Of a stretch of DNA of 64,000 bases, positions 23,873 to 32,286 are shown in pieces. The position numbers and the translations under genes are program-made. Origin of the DNA: Pseudomonadota bacterium (GTDB lineage: Bacteria > Bdellovibrionota > Bdellovibrionia > Bdellovibrionales > JACTMU01); contig JACTMU010000083.1 of the NCBI GenBank assembly GCA_014584465.1, positions 1 to 64,000 on the forward strand. Reading direction: 5' to 3'. Numbering within the stretch: the stretch's first letter is position 1; every line of letters starts with the position of its first letter. Under the pieces are notes generated by a model. The model was not told the origin of the DNA. It saw nothing but the letters and a program-made list of their open reading frames with translations, and ran no database searches.

Positions 23873-25207
23873 CTAGGAACAGCAGAACTCTTTGATAAGA
23901 TCAGAGAAGATACGATAGCCCCATAGAAAACCCTCAACGGGAACTCTCTCATTGTGACCGTGGTAGAGGAGAGAGAAGTCATCTTGTGGAGCGAGTTTGA
24001 GGGGGGTAAATCCGTAACATTGGATCCCAAGCTTTTGCAGATGACCGGCATCTGTATACCCAGTCGTGAGCACAGGAAGTGGTGTGGCTTGTGGTTCATA
24101 CTCTCCGATTTTCTTCTTTATAAGATCAAAAAGAGGAGTGTTCATTGGCGTTTCATGGCCATAACTGCGACCGATGATCTCATAATCTAGATTGTATCCC
24201 GTGACCCCTCTGATCTCATCGATGACGAGTTCATGTGAGAGGCCAGGAATGATTCGGCAGTCCAGTTTGAGCTCTGCGATGGAGGGGACCACATTGTGGG
24301 CCTTCCCGGATTGAATGCCCGTAGGATTTACGGTGTTGGTGATCATGGCAAGAAGAAGAGCGGCTTTGTGAGAGTGGTCATGCAGTACTTTGCGTTTGAG
24401 AAGATAGGGACCGAGCGGTGAATTGATGAGTTTAAATGGAACTCCCTTGAATCCACCCAATCGCGCTGAAACGGCGCTTGAAAAGGCGTCGAAACTCTTT
24501 GTGCGATGATAGGGGAGGGCACCAAGGTGAAGTTTTTTGAGAAAGTCCGCAACGGTCCAGTGGACATTGTGTGAGGTCGGAAAACTCCCATGGCCAGGTT
24601 GACCCTTCAGGCGAGCCAAAACCCAGAAGACCCCCTTTTCGCCAACCTGAATGGGATAAAAGGGGTGACCCTGAATGTAGGCTGTGTATCCTCCCGTTTC
24701 ACCAAGAGCATATTCGGCTTGAATCTTTTCAGGATGATCTTGAACAAGTCTGAGCATGCCAAAGTTTCCACCACGCTCCTCGTCGGAAACGGCAGACATG
24801 ATCAGATCTCGTTTGAGAGGCCACTTCTCCTGTTTGGCCTGAACCATCACCGCCAAACAAAATGCGGTGAAGTTTTTCATATCCACAGCTCCACGACCAT
24901 AGATGTAGCCATTGTGAACTTCAGCAGAGAATGGATCATACTCCCATTGACTCGATTCAGCAGGGACCACATCCACGTGGCTTGAGATCAAAAGGGGTTT
25001 GCCGTCACCATTGCCTTTAAGGCGTGCGACCAGGTTGCCGCGTTCTGGAGCCGTCTCTTGAATGAAGGGCGGAATGCCAACTCCATTGAGGATCTCTGAA
25101 AGGTATTGGATTGCATAGATTTCACGGCCGGGTGGGTTGGTGGTGTCGATCTTCAGGAGCGATTGAAAGTGGCGAAGAGCCTCAGCTTCCATGGGGGATG
25201 TTGTCAT
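23873..25207 (-). CDS. M20 family metallopeptidase
   Basis: M20 enzymes are di-zinc exopeptidases or deacylases. The 444-residue product shows the first zinc histidine and adjacent catalytic Asp in SHVDVVPAE, the bridging aspartate in YGRGAVDMKNF, and the general-base Glu in VSDEERGG. A final His sits in LYHGHNERV. The central dimerisation insert is present, so it resembles the ArgE/DapE/CPG2 group without allowing a substrate call. The start overlaps the end of the upstream cyclic-nucleotide-binding gene by 26 bp (ATG at 25192 is an alternative), so the two form a coupled operon. Confidence 0.88.
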   Translation of the reverse strand: MTTSPMEAEALRHFQSLLKIDTTNPPGREIYAIQYLSEILNGVGIPPFIQETAPERGNLVARLKGNGDGKPLLISSHVDVVPAESSQWEYDPFSAEVHNGYIYGRGAVDMKNFTAFCLAVMVQAKQEKWPLKRDLIMSAVSDEERGGNFGMLRLVQDHPEKIQAEYALGETGGYTAYIQGHPFYPIQVGEKGVFWVLARLKGQPGHGSFPTSHNVHWTVADFLKKLHLGALPYHRTKSFDAFSSAVSARLGGFKGVPFKLINSPLGPYLLKRKVLHDHSHKAALLLAMITNTVNPTGIQSGKAHNVVPSIAELKLDCRIIPGLSHELVIDEIRGVTGYNLDYEIIGRSYGHETPMNTPLFDLIKKKIGEYEPQATPLPVLTTGYTDAGHLQKLGIQCYGFTPLKLAPQDDFSLLYHGHNERVPVEGFLWGYRIFSDLIKEFCCS

Positions 25208-26168
25208 GAGAATCGTTGCCAGAGGAGTGGGAATGCTGACAGAAGAGGGTGTTGAGGTGGATCAACATCTCGAAATACCATTCGAGATGTGTTAATCTTT
25301 CTCGATCAAGTTGATAACTGTGATCTTCATCGGATTGCTCTATGCCATCGACACCTTTTTTCGAAAGAAGATCGATGTTCAACTTCTGGCCACCTTCATA
25401 GGAGATATGAATGCCTCGCTGAGTGTCCTCAAGGTGATTGATCCACTCATTGAGACATTGCAAATGGTGAAGATCAGAGATCGTTGGTCGTAAGAGAGAG
25501 TCATTGCCGTATTCAATGTGGTCGGTCATAAATCGAGTGAGACCTTTAAGCATCTGATCGTTGAGAGTTAAGAAGAGATTTTGCTTCTGATCCCAAGAAA
25601 AATAGGGCGTTTCACTTAGAGCTTCCATGATGCTTCTAAGTCGAAGAGTGGAAAGAGAAAAGACATGAACCACAGTACGGTGCAGATCATTGAGCGAAAT
25701 TTTGAGAAGGACTCCTTCACGGACACCATACTGTCGAAAGGCATAGTCAAGCGCACTTAGGTAGCGAAGCATTTCACCAATTGAGGAGGTTGTAGAACTC
25801 TCAAGGATCATTCTCAGTGAACGATTTTCTTGTACGAGCCTTCGCACTTGAAGGGCTAAGGTGGTGAGCATCGATTTGAACCAAGGTTTGAGGAGTTCAA
25901 AGTCTCTTCGCACAAGAGCGTAGGGAATGCCCATGATTTCACATTCGGTGATCGCCACAGCTGAGGAGCTCCTTGGATGGGAGTCGAAGAATGCAAGATC
26001 TCCAATGATCTGACCCGTTTCAAGTTGTGCAAGGTGAGGAGAGTGTTCAAGGTCTGGTGTTTCCACCATCGCGACCTTGCCACGCTTTATGATGTAGAGT
26101 GCTTGAGAGGGATCATCTTTCTTATAGAGAACTTGATTGGGTTGAAGGCGAATGATAATGTCATCCAT
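25182..26168 (-). CDS. cyclic nucleotide-binding domain protein without DNA-binding domain
   Basis: Residues ~1-115 form a cNMP-binding beta-roll (NQVLYKKDDPSQALYIIKRG, then GQIIGDLAFFDSHPRSSSAVA, corresponding to the phosphate-binding cassette region). The remaining ~210 residues are helical and lack the helix-turn-helix of Crp/Fnr regulators. The tail is His/Asp-rich (FCQHSHSSGNDSHDN). It therefore looks like a cNMP-sensing partner protein rather than a transcription factor. Whether it binds cAMP, cGMP or nothing cannot be decided by eye. Its 3' end overlaps the M20 peptidase gene. Confidence 0.82.
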   Translation of the reverse strand: MDDIIIRLQPNQVLYKKDDPSQALYIIKRGKVAMVETPDLEHSPHLAQLETGQIIGDLAFFDSHPRSSSAVAITECEIMGIPYALVRRDFELLKPWFKSMLTTLALQVRRLVQENRSLRMILESSTTSSIGEMLRYLSALDYAFRQYGVREGVLLKISLNDLHRTVVHVFSLSTLRLRSIMEALSETPYFSWDQKQNLFLTLNDQMLKGLTRFMTDHIEYGNDSLLRPTISDLHHLQCLNEWINHLEDTQRGIHISYEGGQKLNIDLLSKKGVDGIEQSDEDHSYQLDRERLTHLEWYFEMLIHLNTLFCQHSHSSGNDSHDNIPHGS

Positions 26169-26244
26169 ACTCTAAATAGGATACAGTTCCTGCCATCTCT
26201 TTGACATGAAATTTCATCACTCCTGGACTCGGCCGGGCTTTGGG

Positions 26245-27027
26245 CTACCGACCCACGAAGATGATCTTTTTGTTTCCGGCTCCAAGCACGAAGCGACGGC
26301 CTTTGATCGAAAAGCAGAGGAAGTGGCTGTGCTCCTGTTGAGGAATGATGGTGACTCCTCGACGCCGGTCTTGAATGTCCTCGTTGTAAATTCCATCGAT
26401 CTCACTTGGTTGAAGAATGGTCACTTGTGCATGGTCATCACAGGGTCCTTCGATCTGATGGAAACGGTTGTAGGCGCATTCTGTAAGTCCGGTGATGGCT
26501 ACATACTTTCGGGTACTTCCAAAGTAGAGCCCTGTTTGATCAATCAAGATGTTGCACAGCAACCGATCGTGGGGAGGGAGCTCCTCTTCGCCGGGCACTT
26601 CCGGTGGAAGTTCCTCTTGTGGGGGAGTTGGTTCTGGAACGACCACAACGGGTGGTTCTGAGGGTGTTTCGAAAGGAGGCTCTAGTGGAGGGACAGGCTC
26701 AACAGGAGCTGGTGGTGGTGGCATTGGTATTTCTGTGACCGGTGGCGGTTCGGATGGTTCAATGACAATAGGTTCACTGGGTTGACTGGGTTCTTCAGGT
26801 TGGACCGGATAGTTTGGATCATCCGGATCAAGGTCCTCAGGATCCGAAGGCAGAGATGTCACAGGTGTTGAGGGTTCGTCGGGATTCATCGGATCTGTAT
26901 CGGGAGAGACATTTGTTGGAGCTTCGATCTTCTCTGAAGGAATCTCTGAAAATGTGTACTCTTGACATCCGGTCAAAAGGGTTGAAGTCAAAGCTGCAAC
27001 GAAGAAGAGCAGATGGTTACATGTCAT
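26245..27027 (-). CDS. proline/glutamate-rich lipoprotein
   Basis: A lipoprotein signal ends in a canonical lipobox LLTGC (Cys at ~21). About 125 residues rich in Pro, Glu and Asp follow (patterns such as PSEPPPVTEIP and PPPPAPVEPVPP), which would form an extended spacer. The C-terminal ~100 residues are a compact domain with four cysteines (LLCNIL, TECAYN, GPCDDH, LCFSIKG), probably disulfide-bonded. The design suggests a surface or periplasm-spanning stalk that presents a small domain. I do not recognise the domain. Confidence 0.8.
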   Translation of the reverse strand: MTCNHLLFFVAALTSTLLTGCQEYTFSEIPSEKIEAPTNVSPDTDPMNPDEPSTPVTSLPSDPEDLDPDDPNYPVQPEEPSQPSEPIVIEPSEPPPVTEIPMPPPPAPVEPVPPLEPPFETPSEPPVVVVPEPTPPQEELPPEVPGEEELPPHDRLLCNILIDQTGLYFGSTRKYVAITGLTECAYNRFHQIEGPCDDHAQVTILQPSEIDGIYNEDIQDRRRGVTIIPQQEHSHFLCFSIKGRRFVLGAGNKKIIFVGR

Positions 27028-27239
27028 GGTTGATCCTTTCTCATTTCAGTGCGCCAGCGAGGTGCCCTGAAGGAAGCCAAACTTGATTTCTAATCTTTTG
27101 ATATCCAATTTTTATGCCAGGCGTAACTTTGTTAAATTGAAGGAAATCTCGTGAAAAGTGTCAAATGACCTAAGATGTTAATGAAAAGCTCAAGCCCAAG
27201 AACTTTTGTGAACGGACACGTTCGAGGAGGCGACGGGCC

Positions 27240-27836
27240 TTAGGCTGCTTTGTTGGTTGGGATCTGATCTTTTGCGGCAGGGGACGATTTTTTGAGCTCT
27301 TGTCGAAATATTTGGAGCACCTCACTTAGGTAAGGGGCCATAGGGTGTTTCCAGATTGGCAACAAGGATTCACCGGTGAGAAGGGCCATCTGAAGCCAAA
27401 ATTGGACATTTCTAAAGGGCTCTCCGCCAAATCGTGATTGGGTTTCGCTCCACTCTCGAATCCAGTTCGTGACTTGAATTTCCACCTCTCTCTTTGCTCG
27501 TTGTAGGGCGGAGATGAGCAGCCGAAAGATCGCCCACGGAAATGCAATTCCAAAAATGAAGATGAGAGCCGAGGCGAGAATCATCTGATTTTCGATTTTT
27601 TGAATCTTGGATTTCTGTTGTTGAATCTCTGAAACGATCCATCTTCGTTGATCATCCGAAGGCGGGTGATCGGAACTCAGTGAAACGAGATTGGTCTGAA
27701 TTTGATTCTCAAGTTCATGACGGGAAGAAAAATAGTCATACACGCTCACTCCACCAACGACCAGAACCGTCAAGTTGGCCAGAAAAAGTCCATAGAGAAG
27801 GTTTCGAATGAGGCGCACTCTTTGAAGCCATATCAT
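27240..27836 (-). CDS. two-TM membrane protein of unknown function
   Basis: The 198-residue product has one transmembrane helix near residues 10-32 (LLYGLFLANLTVLVVGGVSV) and another near 85-107 (ILASALIFIFGIAFPWAIF). They are separated by a ~50-residue, probably coiled-coil extracytoplasmic loop. A cytoplasmic tail of ~90 residues follows. The layout recalls the sensor half of a histidine kinase or chemoreceptor, but I see no HAMP, kinase or signalling domain. It is separated from the upstream micro-lipoprotein gene by a strong terminator, so it needs its own promoter in 27837-27890. Confidence 0.7.
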   Translation of the reverse strand: MIWLQRVRLIRNLLYGLFLANLTVLVVGGVSVYDYFSSRHELENQIQTNLVSLSSDHPPSDDQRRWIVSEIQQQKSKIQKIENQMILASALIFIFGIAFPWAIFRLLISALQRAKREVEIQVTNWIREWSETQSRFGGEPFRNVQFWLQMALLTGESLLPIWKHPMAPYLSEVLQIFRQELKKSSPAAKDQIPTNKAA

Positions 27837-27892
27837 TTTGATACACGATCCGTTTCAATTTGCAGTGCCGGTCAATCTGTCCGACAGCGCTG

Positions 27893-27939
27893 AAAAATGT
27901 TACGTCGCCGTCGCGAAAGGATCTTTCGTGACAGCGACG
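27893..27939 (-). terminator. strong intrinsic terminator behind the micro-lipoprotein gene
   Basis: 27903-27939 forms a near-perfect ~17-bp stem with a GAT loop and one mismatch (arms start CGTCGC and end GCGACG). On the minus strand it is followed by TAACATTTTT. It begins 24 bp after the stop codon of the 26-residue gene. Confidence 0.85.
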
Positions 27940-27962
27940 ATGGCATGCGCCAACGATCAATC

Positions 27963-28043
27963 TCAGAAGTAGCTACAGTTTTGATAGAGCAGGATGATTG
28001 ATGCCAGCGACAAAACCATGATGATCAGTTGGGATCGAAACAT
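27963..28043 (-). CDS. 26-residue micro-lipoprotein
   Basis: The ATG at 28043 is preceded by GGGAGG at ideal spacing. The whole product is essentially a lipoprotein signal: MFRSQL, a hydrophobic IIMVLSLASIILLYQ and NCSYF. If cleaved before the Cys (residue 23) the mature peptide would be a lipidated tetrapeptide (C-S-Y-F). The LLYQNC motif resembles the LVYQNC of the vWA lipoprotein at 18918. A textbook terminator follows the stop, supporting a real, separately transcribed gene. A longer in-frame extension upstream exists, but the ribosome-binding site favours this start. Confidence 0.65.
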   Translation of the reverse strand: MFRSQLIIMVLSLASIILLYQNCSYF

Positions 28044-28221
28044 ACATACCTCCCTGTGACGTGCAGTTGTTCCTATCCTTTCGGCCAGTTTTGAAAAAAC
28101 TTTAGGCCACCATGTCGAAAATGGCGCCGTCTTGTGCTTCGCGCCAAGCACTACTAAGACGTCCTTCGTCAAACACAATGGGGGGAGGATCACCCGACCT
28201 TCATCGAGTCTCCTTTGGAGT

Positions 28222-28506
28222 CTAAGGCTGTTTCGCGCCAGGAGAGGTGCTTTGGAGGTATTTCATTTTGAGATCGCTGATCAGGTTGTTGAGAAATTTC
28301 TCCTCTTCTGTGGTTAGGTTGCCTTTGGTCTTAGCTTTAAGAACCTCCAGAAGATCGATGTTGAACCGAGCCATTGGCAGGTTCTTTTCTATGCGGCCGT
28401 CTGAGGGGTTTGCGGCAAGGCCCATGGACATCATGGCAGAGGAGCCTATGGAGAGAACGAGGGTGGAAAACGAGGCTTCAAATTTGTCTTGTTTCTGAGC
28501 GCTCAT
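28222..28506 (-). CDS. DUF1844 family protein
   Basis: The 94-residue product has the DUF1844 pattern. An N-terminal FSTLVLSIGSSAMMSMGLA is followed by ARFNIDLLEVLKAKTKGNLT and a closing helix EEEKFLNNLISDLKMKYL. Family members are small, found in many deltaproteobacterial-type and Acidobacteria genomes, and of unknown function. The hydrophobic first segment could be a membrane-associated helix. It lies 15 bp downstream of the M48-like gene on the same strand and is probably co-transcribed with it. Confidence 0.85.
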   Translation of the reverse strand: MSAQKQDKFEASFSTLVLSIGSSAMMSMGLAANPSDGRIEKNLPMARFNIDLLEVLKAKTKGNLTTEEEKFLNNLISDLKMKYLQSTSPGAKQP

Positions 28507-28521
28507 AGTTATTTCTCCCTT

Positions 28522-29361
28522 CTAAATGGGGAAGGCCCCGGTAAGGTTTCGGATCCGACGATCCGTGGACGGCTGAATCTGAAATAGCTGCATCTGCCTG
28601 AGATGGGGCGGCAATGGGTTCACAATGAACAGATGTGCAAGAATGGGTTGAATTCGAGTGCTCGTCGTTTCAGCATAGGAGTTGAGCTTCCAAAGAGCTT
28701 GGGCAAGGATACGAGGATCAGAGAGCCAACTTGAAGCCATCTCATCGGTTTCATAATAGCTCTTTGAGCTCACAACGAGACGAATCAGAATCAGAGAGAG
28801 CATCGAGGCGAGCCAGGAAAAGAGAAACCTCTGGGAGCGCCTTTTCATGAGTCCCAGCGTGATCGCCCAGTCGACCCAACTCGCCAATGTCATTAGCCAG
28901 AGTCCATAGGTTGTGATCACAGTCGTTGCCAGAGTTTCAAGTCGCTTGACCCTAGCCATCTCGTGAGCCAGGACTGCAAAAACCTCATCACGATTTAGGA
29001 CCTCAAAAAGTGCTCGAGAAAAGACAATCGAGCCATGGTAACTGTTTCGTCCTAATGCCAATGAAGTTGGAATTGGTAAGTCTATAACAAAAATACTTGG
29101 AGGTGGCGTTCCTGCCTTCTTATGGAGACGATTTCGCATCTCCAACAGTCCCCATGCATCACGTCCCTCAAGCTCGACCGCCTCAAGAGTTCTCAGAAGA
29201 TGTCGATCGGACCAAAAATAGACAACGGTGTTGAGAATCAGAACGAAGACGAAGCTCCAAAGAGTGCCCTCTCGCCCAAATACACTGTGAGCTCCAAAGA
29301 TGATCGCGATGGATAAAGTCGCTAAAAATAGCCAAATTCGCAGTGAACTGGGAAGACACAT
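28522..29361 (-). CDS. M48-family membrane protein with missing zinc ligands (pseudoprotease)
   Basis: The layout matches HtpX/M48 membrane peptidases: two N-terminal TM helices, a soluble stretch with SIFVIDLPIPTSLALG (canonically ...NAFALG), GSIVFSRALFEVL, and a helix carrying the zinc motif. Instead of HEXXH it reads HEMAR (H133, E134, R137), so the second zinc histidine is lost. The canonical third ligand in the EYxAD motif is also absent: the aligned stretch is YYETD, with Tyr at the Glu position. Two more TM-like segments lie between. The protein is full length without frameshift, so this looks like an evolved non-catalytic homologue rather than decay. Confidence 0.82.
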   Translation of the reverse strand: MCLPSSLRIWLFLATLSIAIIFGAHSVFGREGTLWSFVFVLILNTVVYFWSDRHLLRTLEAVELEGRDAWGLLEMRNRLHKKAGTPPPSIFVIDLPIPTSLALGRNSYHGSIVFSRALFEVLNRDEVFAVLAHEMARVKRLETLATTVITTYGLWLMTLASWVDWAITLGLMKRRSQRFLFSWLASMLSLILIRLVVSSKSYYETDEMASSWLSDPRILAQALWKLNSYAETTSTRIQPILAHLFIVNPLPPHLRQMQLFQIQPSTDRRIRNLTGAFPI

Positions 29362-29506
29362 ACGAACCCATTATGGGGCCTTCAAGGCAAAATGACAATG
29401 GGGCCACGTTGTGCGGCAGGGCATAAGATCGGAATTCGTTTGCTCGATTTGGATCGACAAAGGGAAGATAGAATAGGTCGATTTTTCATCTGGGAGGGTT
29501 TTCATT

Positions 29507-30496
29507 GTGCAAGAGGTATATGTTCCCCCGAGCAATGCATTGAAGAGGGACTTTGATCTCATTAAAAGGATATTTGATGAGGTTGGAAAGATCATCGTTG
29601 GGCAACGGGAGATGGTTGAAGGCATTCTTTTGGGTCTTTTTACGGGGGGTCACGTTTTACTTGAGGGAGTCCCCGGTTTGGCCAAGACTCTTACCATCTC
29701 AACGGTGGCCAAGGTCATCTCCATAGGATTTCAACGGATTCAATTTACGCCAGACCTGCTTCCATCAGATCTCATTGGAACGATGATTTTCAACCAAAAA
29801 ACAGGGGACTTTATAGCCAAGAAGGGCCCAATCTTTACCAACATCGTTTTGGCCGATGAGATCAATCGTGCCCCGGCAAAGGTGCAGAGTGCACTGCTTG
29901 AGGCGATGGCAGAGAGGCAGGTGACCATTGGGGATGAGAGCTATCGTCTTGAGCAGCCTTTTTTGGTTCTGGCAACCCAGAACCCGCTTGAGCAGGAGGG
30001 GACCTACCCGCTGCCTGAGGCTCAGATGGATCGCTTTATGTTTAAGATTCTCGTGGAGTATCCTTCCAAATCCGAGGAGCTTGAGATTCTTAATAAAATG
30101 TCTGTGGATCATCTTCCGACGATAAGCCCGATCATCCAAAGGGAGGACATAGGCCGAATTCGAGAGGTTATTGATCAAATCTACGTCGATGATAAGATTC
30201 GCAATTATGTTGTGGAACTTGTGATGTCGACTCGTGAACCTGATCAACATGGATTGGGTCACCTTAAGAACTTAATTCAGGTCGGAGCTTCTCCTAGAGC
30301 CACGATTTCATTGATCCGATCGGCCAAGGCTCACGCCTTTGTGAAGCAGAGGGCCTTTGTGACGTCGGAGGACATCAAGGCTGTGGCATTTAATGTCCTA
30401 AGGCACCGATTGATTCTCACCTATGAGGCAGAAGCCGAAGAGGTTAAAAGCGAGGATATCATCAAGGAAATTCTTTCACGTACAGAGATTTCGTAG
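29507..30496 (+). CDS. MoxR-family AAA+ ATPase
   Basis: MoxR ATPases act as chaperones for metal loading or assembly of vWA-domain partners. Walker A is GVPGLAKTLTIS (residues ~57-68), Walker B is IVLADEINRAPAKVQSALLE, and the sensor region LATQNPLEQEGTYPLPEAQMDRF is the family hallmark. The 329-residue length is standard. It starts with GTG after GGGAGG and leads an operon of DUF58 and three further Bat-type genes, its usual context. Only 3 bp separate it from the DUF58 gene. Confidence 0.95.
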   Translation: MQEVYVPPSNALKRDFDLIKRIFDEVGKIIVGQREMVEGILLGLFTGGHVLLEGVPGLAKTLTISTVAKVISIGFQRIQFTPDLLPSDLIGTMIFNQKTGDFIAKKGPIFTNIVLADEINRAPAKVQSALLEAMAERQVTIGDESYRLEQPFLVLATQNPLEQEGTYPLPEAQMDRFMFKILVEYPSKSEELEILNKMSVDHLPTISPIIQREDIGRIREVIDQIYVDDKIRNYVVELVMSTREPDQHGLGHLKNLIQVGASPRATISLIRSAKAHAFVKQRAFVTSEDIKAVAFNVLRHRLILTYEAEAEEVKSEDIIKEILSRTEIS

Positions 30497-30499
30497 ACG

Positions 30500-31414
30500 A
30501 TGAACCACGACCGATTGCGAAAATCCCATCTTGTTCGTCCCACAATTCCGGTGGAAATTCTCAAGAAAGTGAAACTTCTTGAGATCAACACTCGCAAATT
30601 GGTCAACCATGTTCTTTTGGGAGAGTACCATTCGGCCTTTAAAGGTCAGGGGATGGTCTTTTCTGAGTTTCGTGAATATGTTCATGGTGATGACGTTAGG
30701 GCCATTTCTTGGACACTTTCTGCTCGCACCGGAAAGCCCTACATAAAGAAGTTTGATGAAGAGCGTGAGTTGACCCTCATTCTTGCCGTCGATGTGAGTG
30801 GATCCATCGACTTTGGTTCAGGAGCGCTTTTCAAAGGCGAGGCACTGAATCACTTGGCTGCCCTGTTAAGTCTTGGAGCAGTTAAGAATGGGGATCATGT
30901 CGGTCTTCTTCTCTTTTCAGATCAGGTGGAGCATTTTGTGCCGCCCAAAAAAGGTCGAGGACACATTCATCGAATCCTTCGTGATCTCTACTACTATCAG
31001 CCAAAAAGTCGGAAGACCAATATTTCTGTTGCGTTACAATACCTACTTGGAATCTTGAAGAAGAGATCGACTGTGTTCATCTTTAGCGATTTTCTAGATT
31101 CAGGATTCTCCCCTGCAATGAGAATGGTTGAGAGGAAACACGATTTGGTAGCCGTTGTAGTGCAAGATCAATCCGAGATTGAGTTTCCTGACATAGGGTT
31201 GGTTGAATGTGAAGACTCCGAAACTGGAGAACTCATCATTGTCGATTCCTCCTCAGCCGCCTTTCAAGAGTCATTCAAGAAGAGCTGTGTCTCAAGAAGA
31301 GGGGTAAGAGATCGTGAATTTCGAAAGACCAATGTGGAGCGAATTGAGGTTCTTTCCAACCAGGATGTCGTAGACCCACTTCTCTCATTTTTTCGGATGA
31401 GACAAAAGAAATGA
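30500..31414 (+). CDS. DUF58 domain protein (vWA-like, MoxR partner)
   Basis: The DUF58 signature EFREYVHGDDVRAISW (residues ~54-69) is followed by a vWA-type fold with LAVDVSGSIDFG (MIDAS-like D-x-S-x-S) and FIFSDFLDSGF. No membrane segment is evident, so it is probably cytoplasmic and a direct client of MoxR. The 3' end overlaps the next gene by 4 bp (ATGA). Length (304) is typical for the family. Confidence 0.92.
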   Translation: MNHDRLRKSHLVRPTIPVEILKKVKLLEINTRKLVNHVLLGEYHSAFKGQGMVFSEFREYVHGDDVRAISWTLSARTGKPYIKKFDEERELTLILAVDVSGSIDFGSGALFKGEALNHLAALLSLGAVKNGDHVGLLLFSDQVEHFVPPKKGRGHIHRILRDLYYYQPKSRKTNISVALQYLLGILKKRSTVFIFSDFLDSGFSPAMRMVERKHDLVAVVVQDQSEIEFPDIGLVECEDSETGELIIVDSSSAAFQESFKKSCVSRRGVRDREFRKTNVERIEVLSNQDVVDPLLSFFRMRQKK

Positions 31415-32286
31415 ATTATCCAAGCTGGGAGTGTGCTGTCACCAAGATGCAAGGAGATCCCAGTTGGACCGTCGGGTCTCTCTTTCTTTTAAGTTGTCAA
31501 GGTGAGGAGACTTCGCTTGATCAGGCACGACTGACGATCAAGAATCCTGAGGGGAGGCCCCATTTCCTAAAGATCATTGAGGTCAAGTCCTTGAATCTGA
31601 ATGAGGTACAAATGGTCGTCACTTCTTATGAGGTGGGAGGGCATGCAAGAGATCAAGTTCAGTTGACGGACCAGGAGTCGAGTGTGGATCTCTTGGTGCC
31701 GGCGTTCACAATTGAAAGTGTTCTTTCTCAGGCAGAGGATCAAAAGCCCTATGCGCCTCGAGAGGCCATGACCTTGTCTGCACCAACGGCACTCTGGGTT
31801 GTGCTGGGCATTGGGGCGCTGGTCTTGGCGGCCATCATCTCCCTTCGACTTCGAAGGGCTTTCCAAAGGCGTCAACTGATCGAAAGTTTGAAAGCCCATC
31901 AAACGGCTCTCTCTCCGTTTGAACAGTTTCACAAAGAGTTGAGATCTCTTCAGCGCAGCACTTCTGCAACATTGACGGAGGGGACTCATCTTGAGTCATT
32001 TGTAAAGAAGCTTGATGAGCTTCTTCGACTTTTTCTTGTAAGGGAGCTTCAAATCCCAGCTCTTCAGTGGAACGCTCGACAGATTAGTGGAGAGATTCGT
32101 AAGCAAGATCCAAAGCTTCATCGTAGGGTTAAGAACGATTTGAAACTTTTTTTTCGTGAAATTGAAAAAGCACACTATGCCAATCAAAAGGGTGAATTTC
32201 AGGTGAATGACTGTGGGCAACTCATTCAGATTTGTCAACGGACGACGGAGTCCATTTGGAAATTGAGACGAGTTGAATCGATATGA
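31411..32286 (+). CDS. DUF4381-like single-TM protein of the Bat operon
   Basis: The 291-residue product has an N-terminal beta-rich domain and one transmembrane helix near residues 126-145 (ALWVVLGIGALVLAAIISL). A cytoplasmic helical domain of ~140 residues follows, with SFVKKLDELLRLFLVRELQI and AHYANQK. This is the DUF4381 layout found between DUF58 and BatA genes. It overlaps the neighbouring genes by 4 bp on each side. It probably anchors or couples the MoxR/DUF58 pair to the membrane vWA proteins; that role is inferred. Confidence 0.75.
   Translation: MNYPSWECAVTKMQGDPSWTVGSLFLLSCQGEETSLDQARLTIKNPEGRPHFLKIIEVKSLNLNEVQMVVTSYEVGGHARDQVQLTDQESSVDLLVPAFTIESVLSQAEDQKPYAPREAMTLSAPTALWVVLGIGALVLAAIISLRLRRAFQRRQLIESLKAHQTALSPFEQFHKELRSLQRSTSATLTEGTHLESFVKKLDELLRLFLVRELQIPALQWNARQISGEIRKQDPKLHRRVKNDLKLFFREIEKAHYANQKGEFQVNDCGQLIQICQRTTESIWKLRRVESI

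Noticed and set aside
27240-27836. Possible sensor kinase or chemoreceptor remnant (two TM helices with a periplasmic loop).
   Set aside because: No HAMP, kinase or receptor signalling tip is visible and the C-terminus ends naturally.
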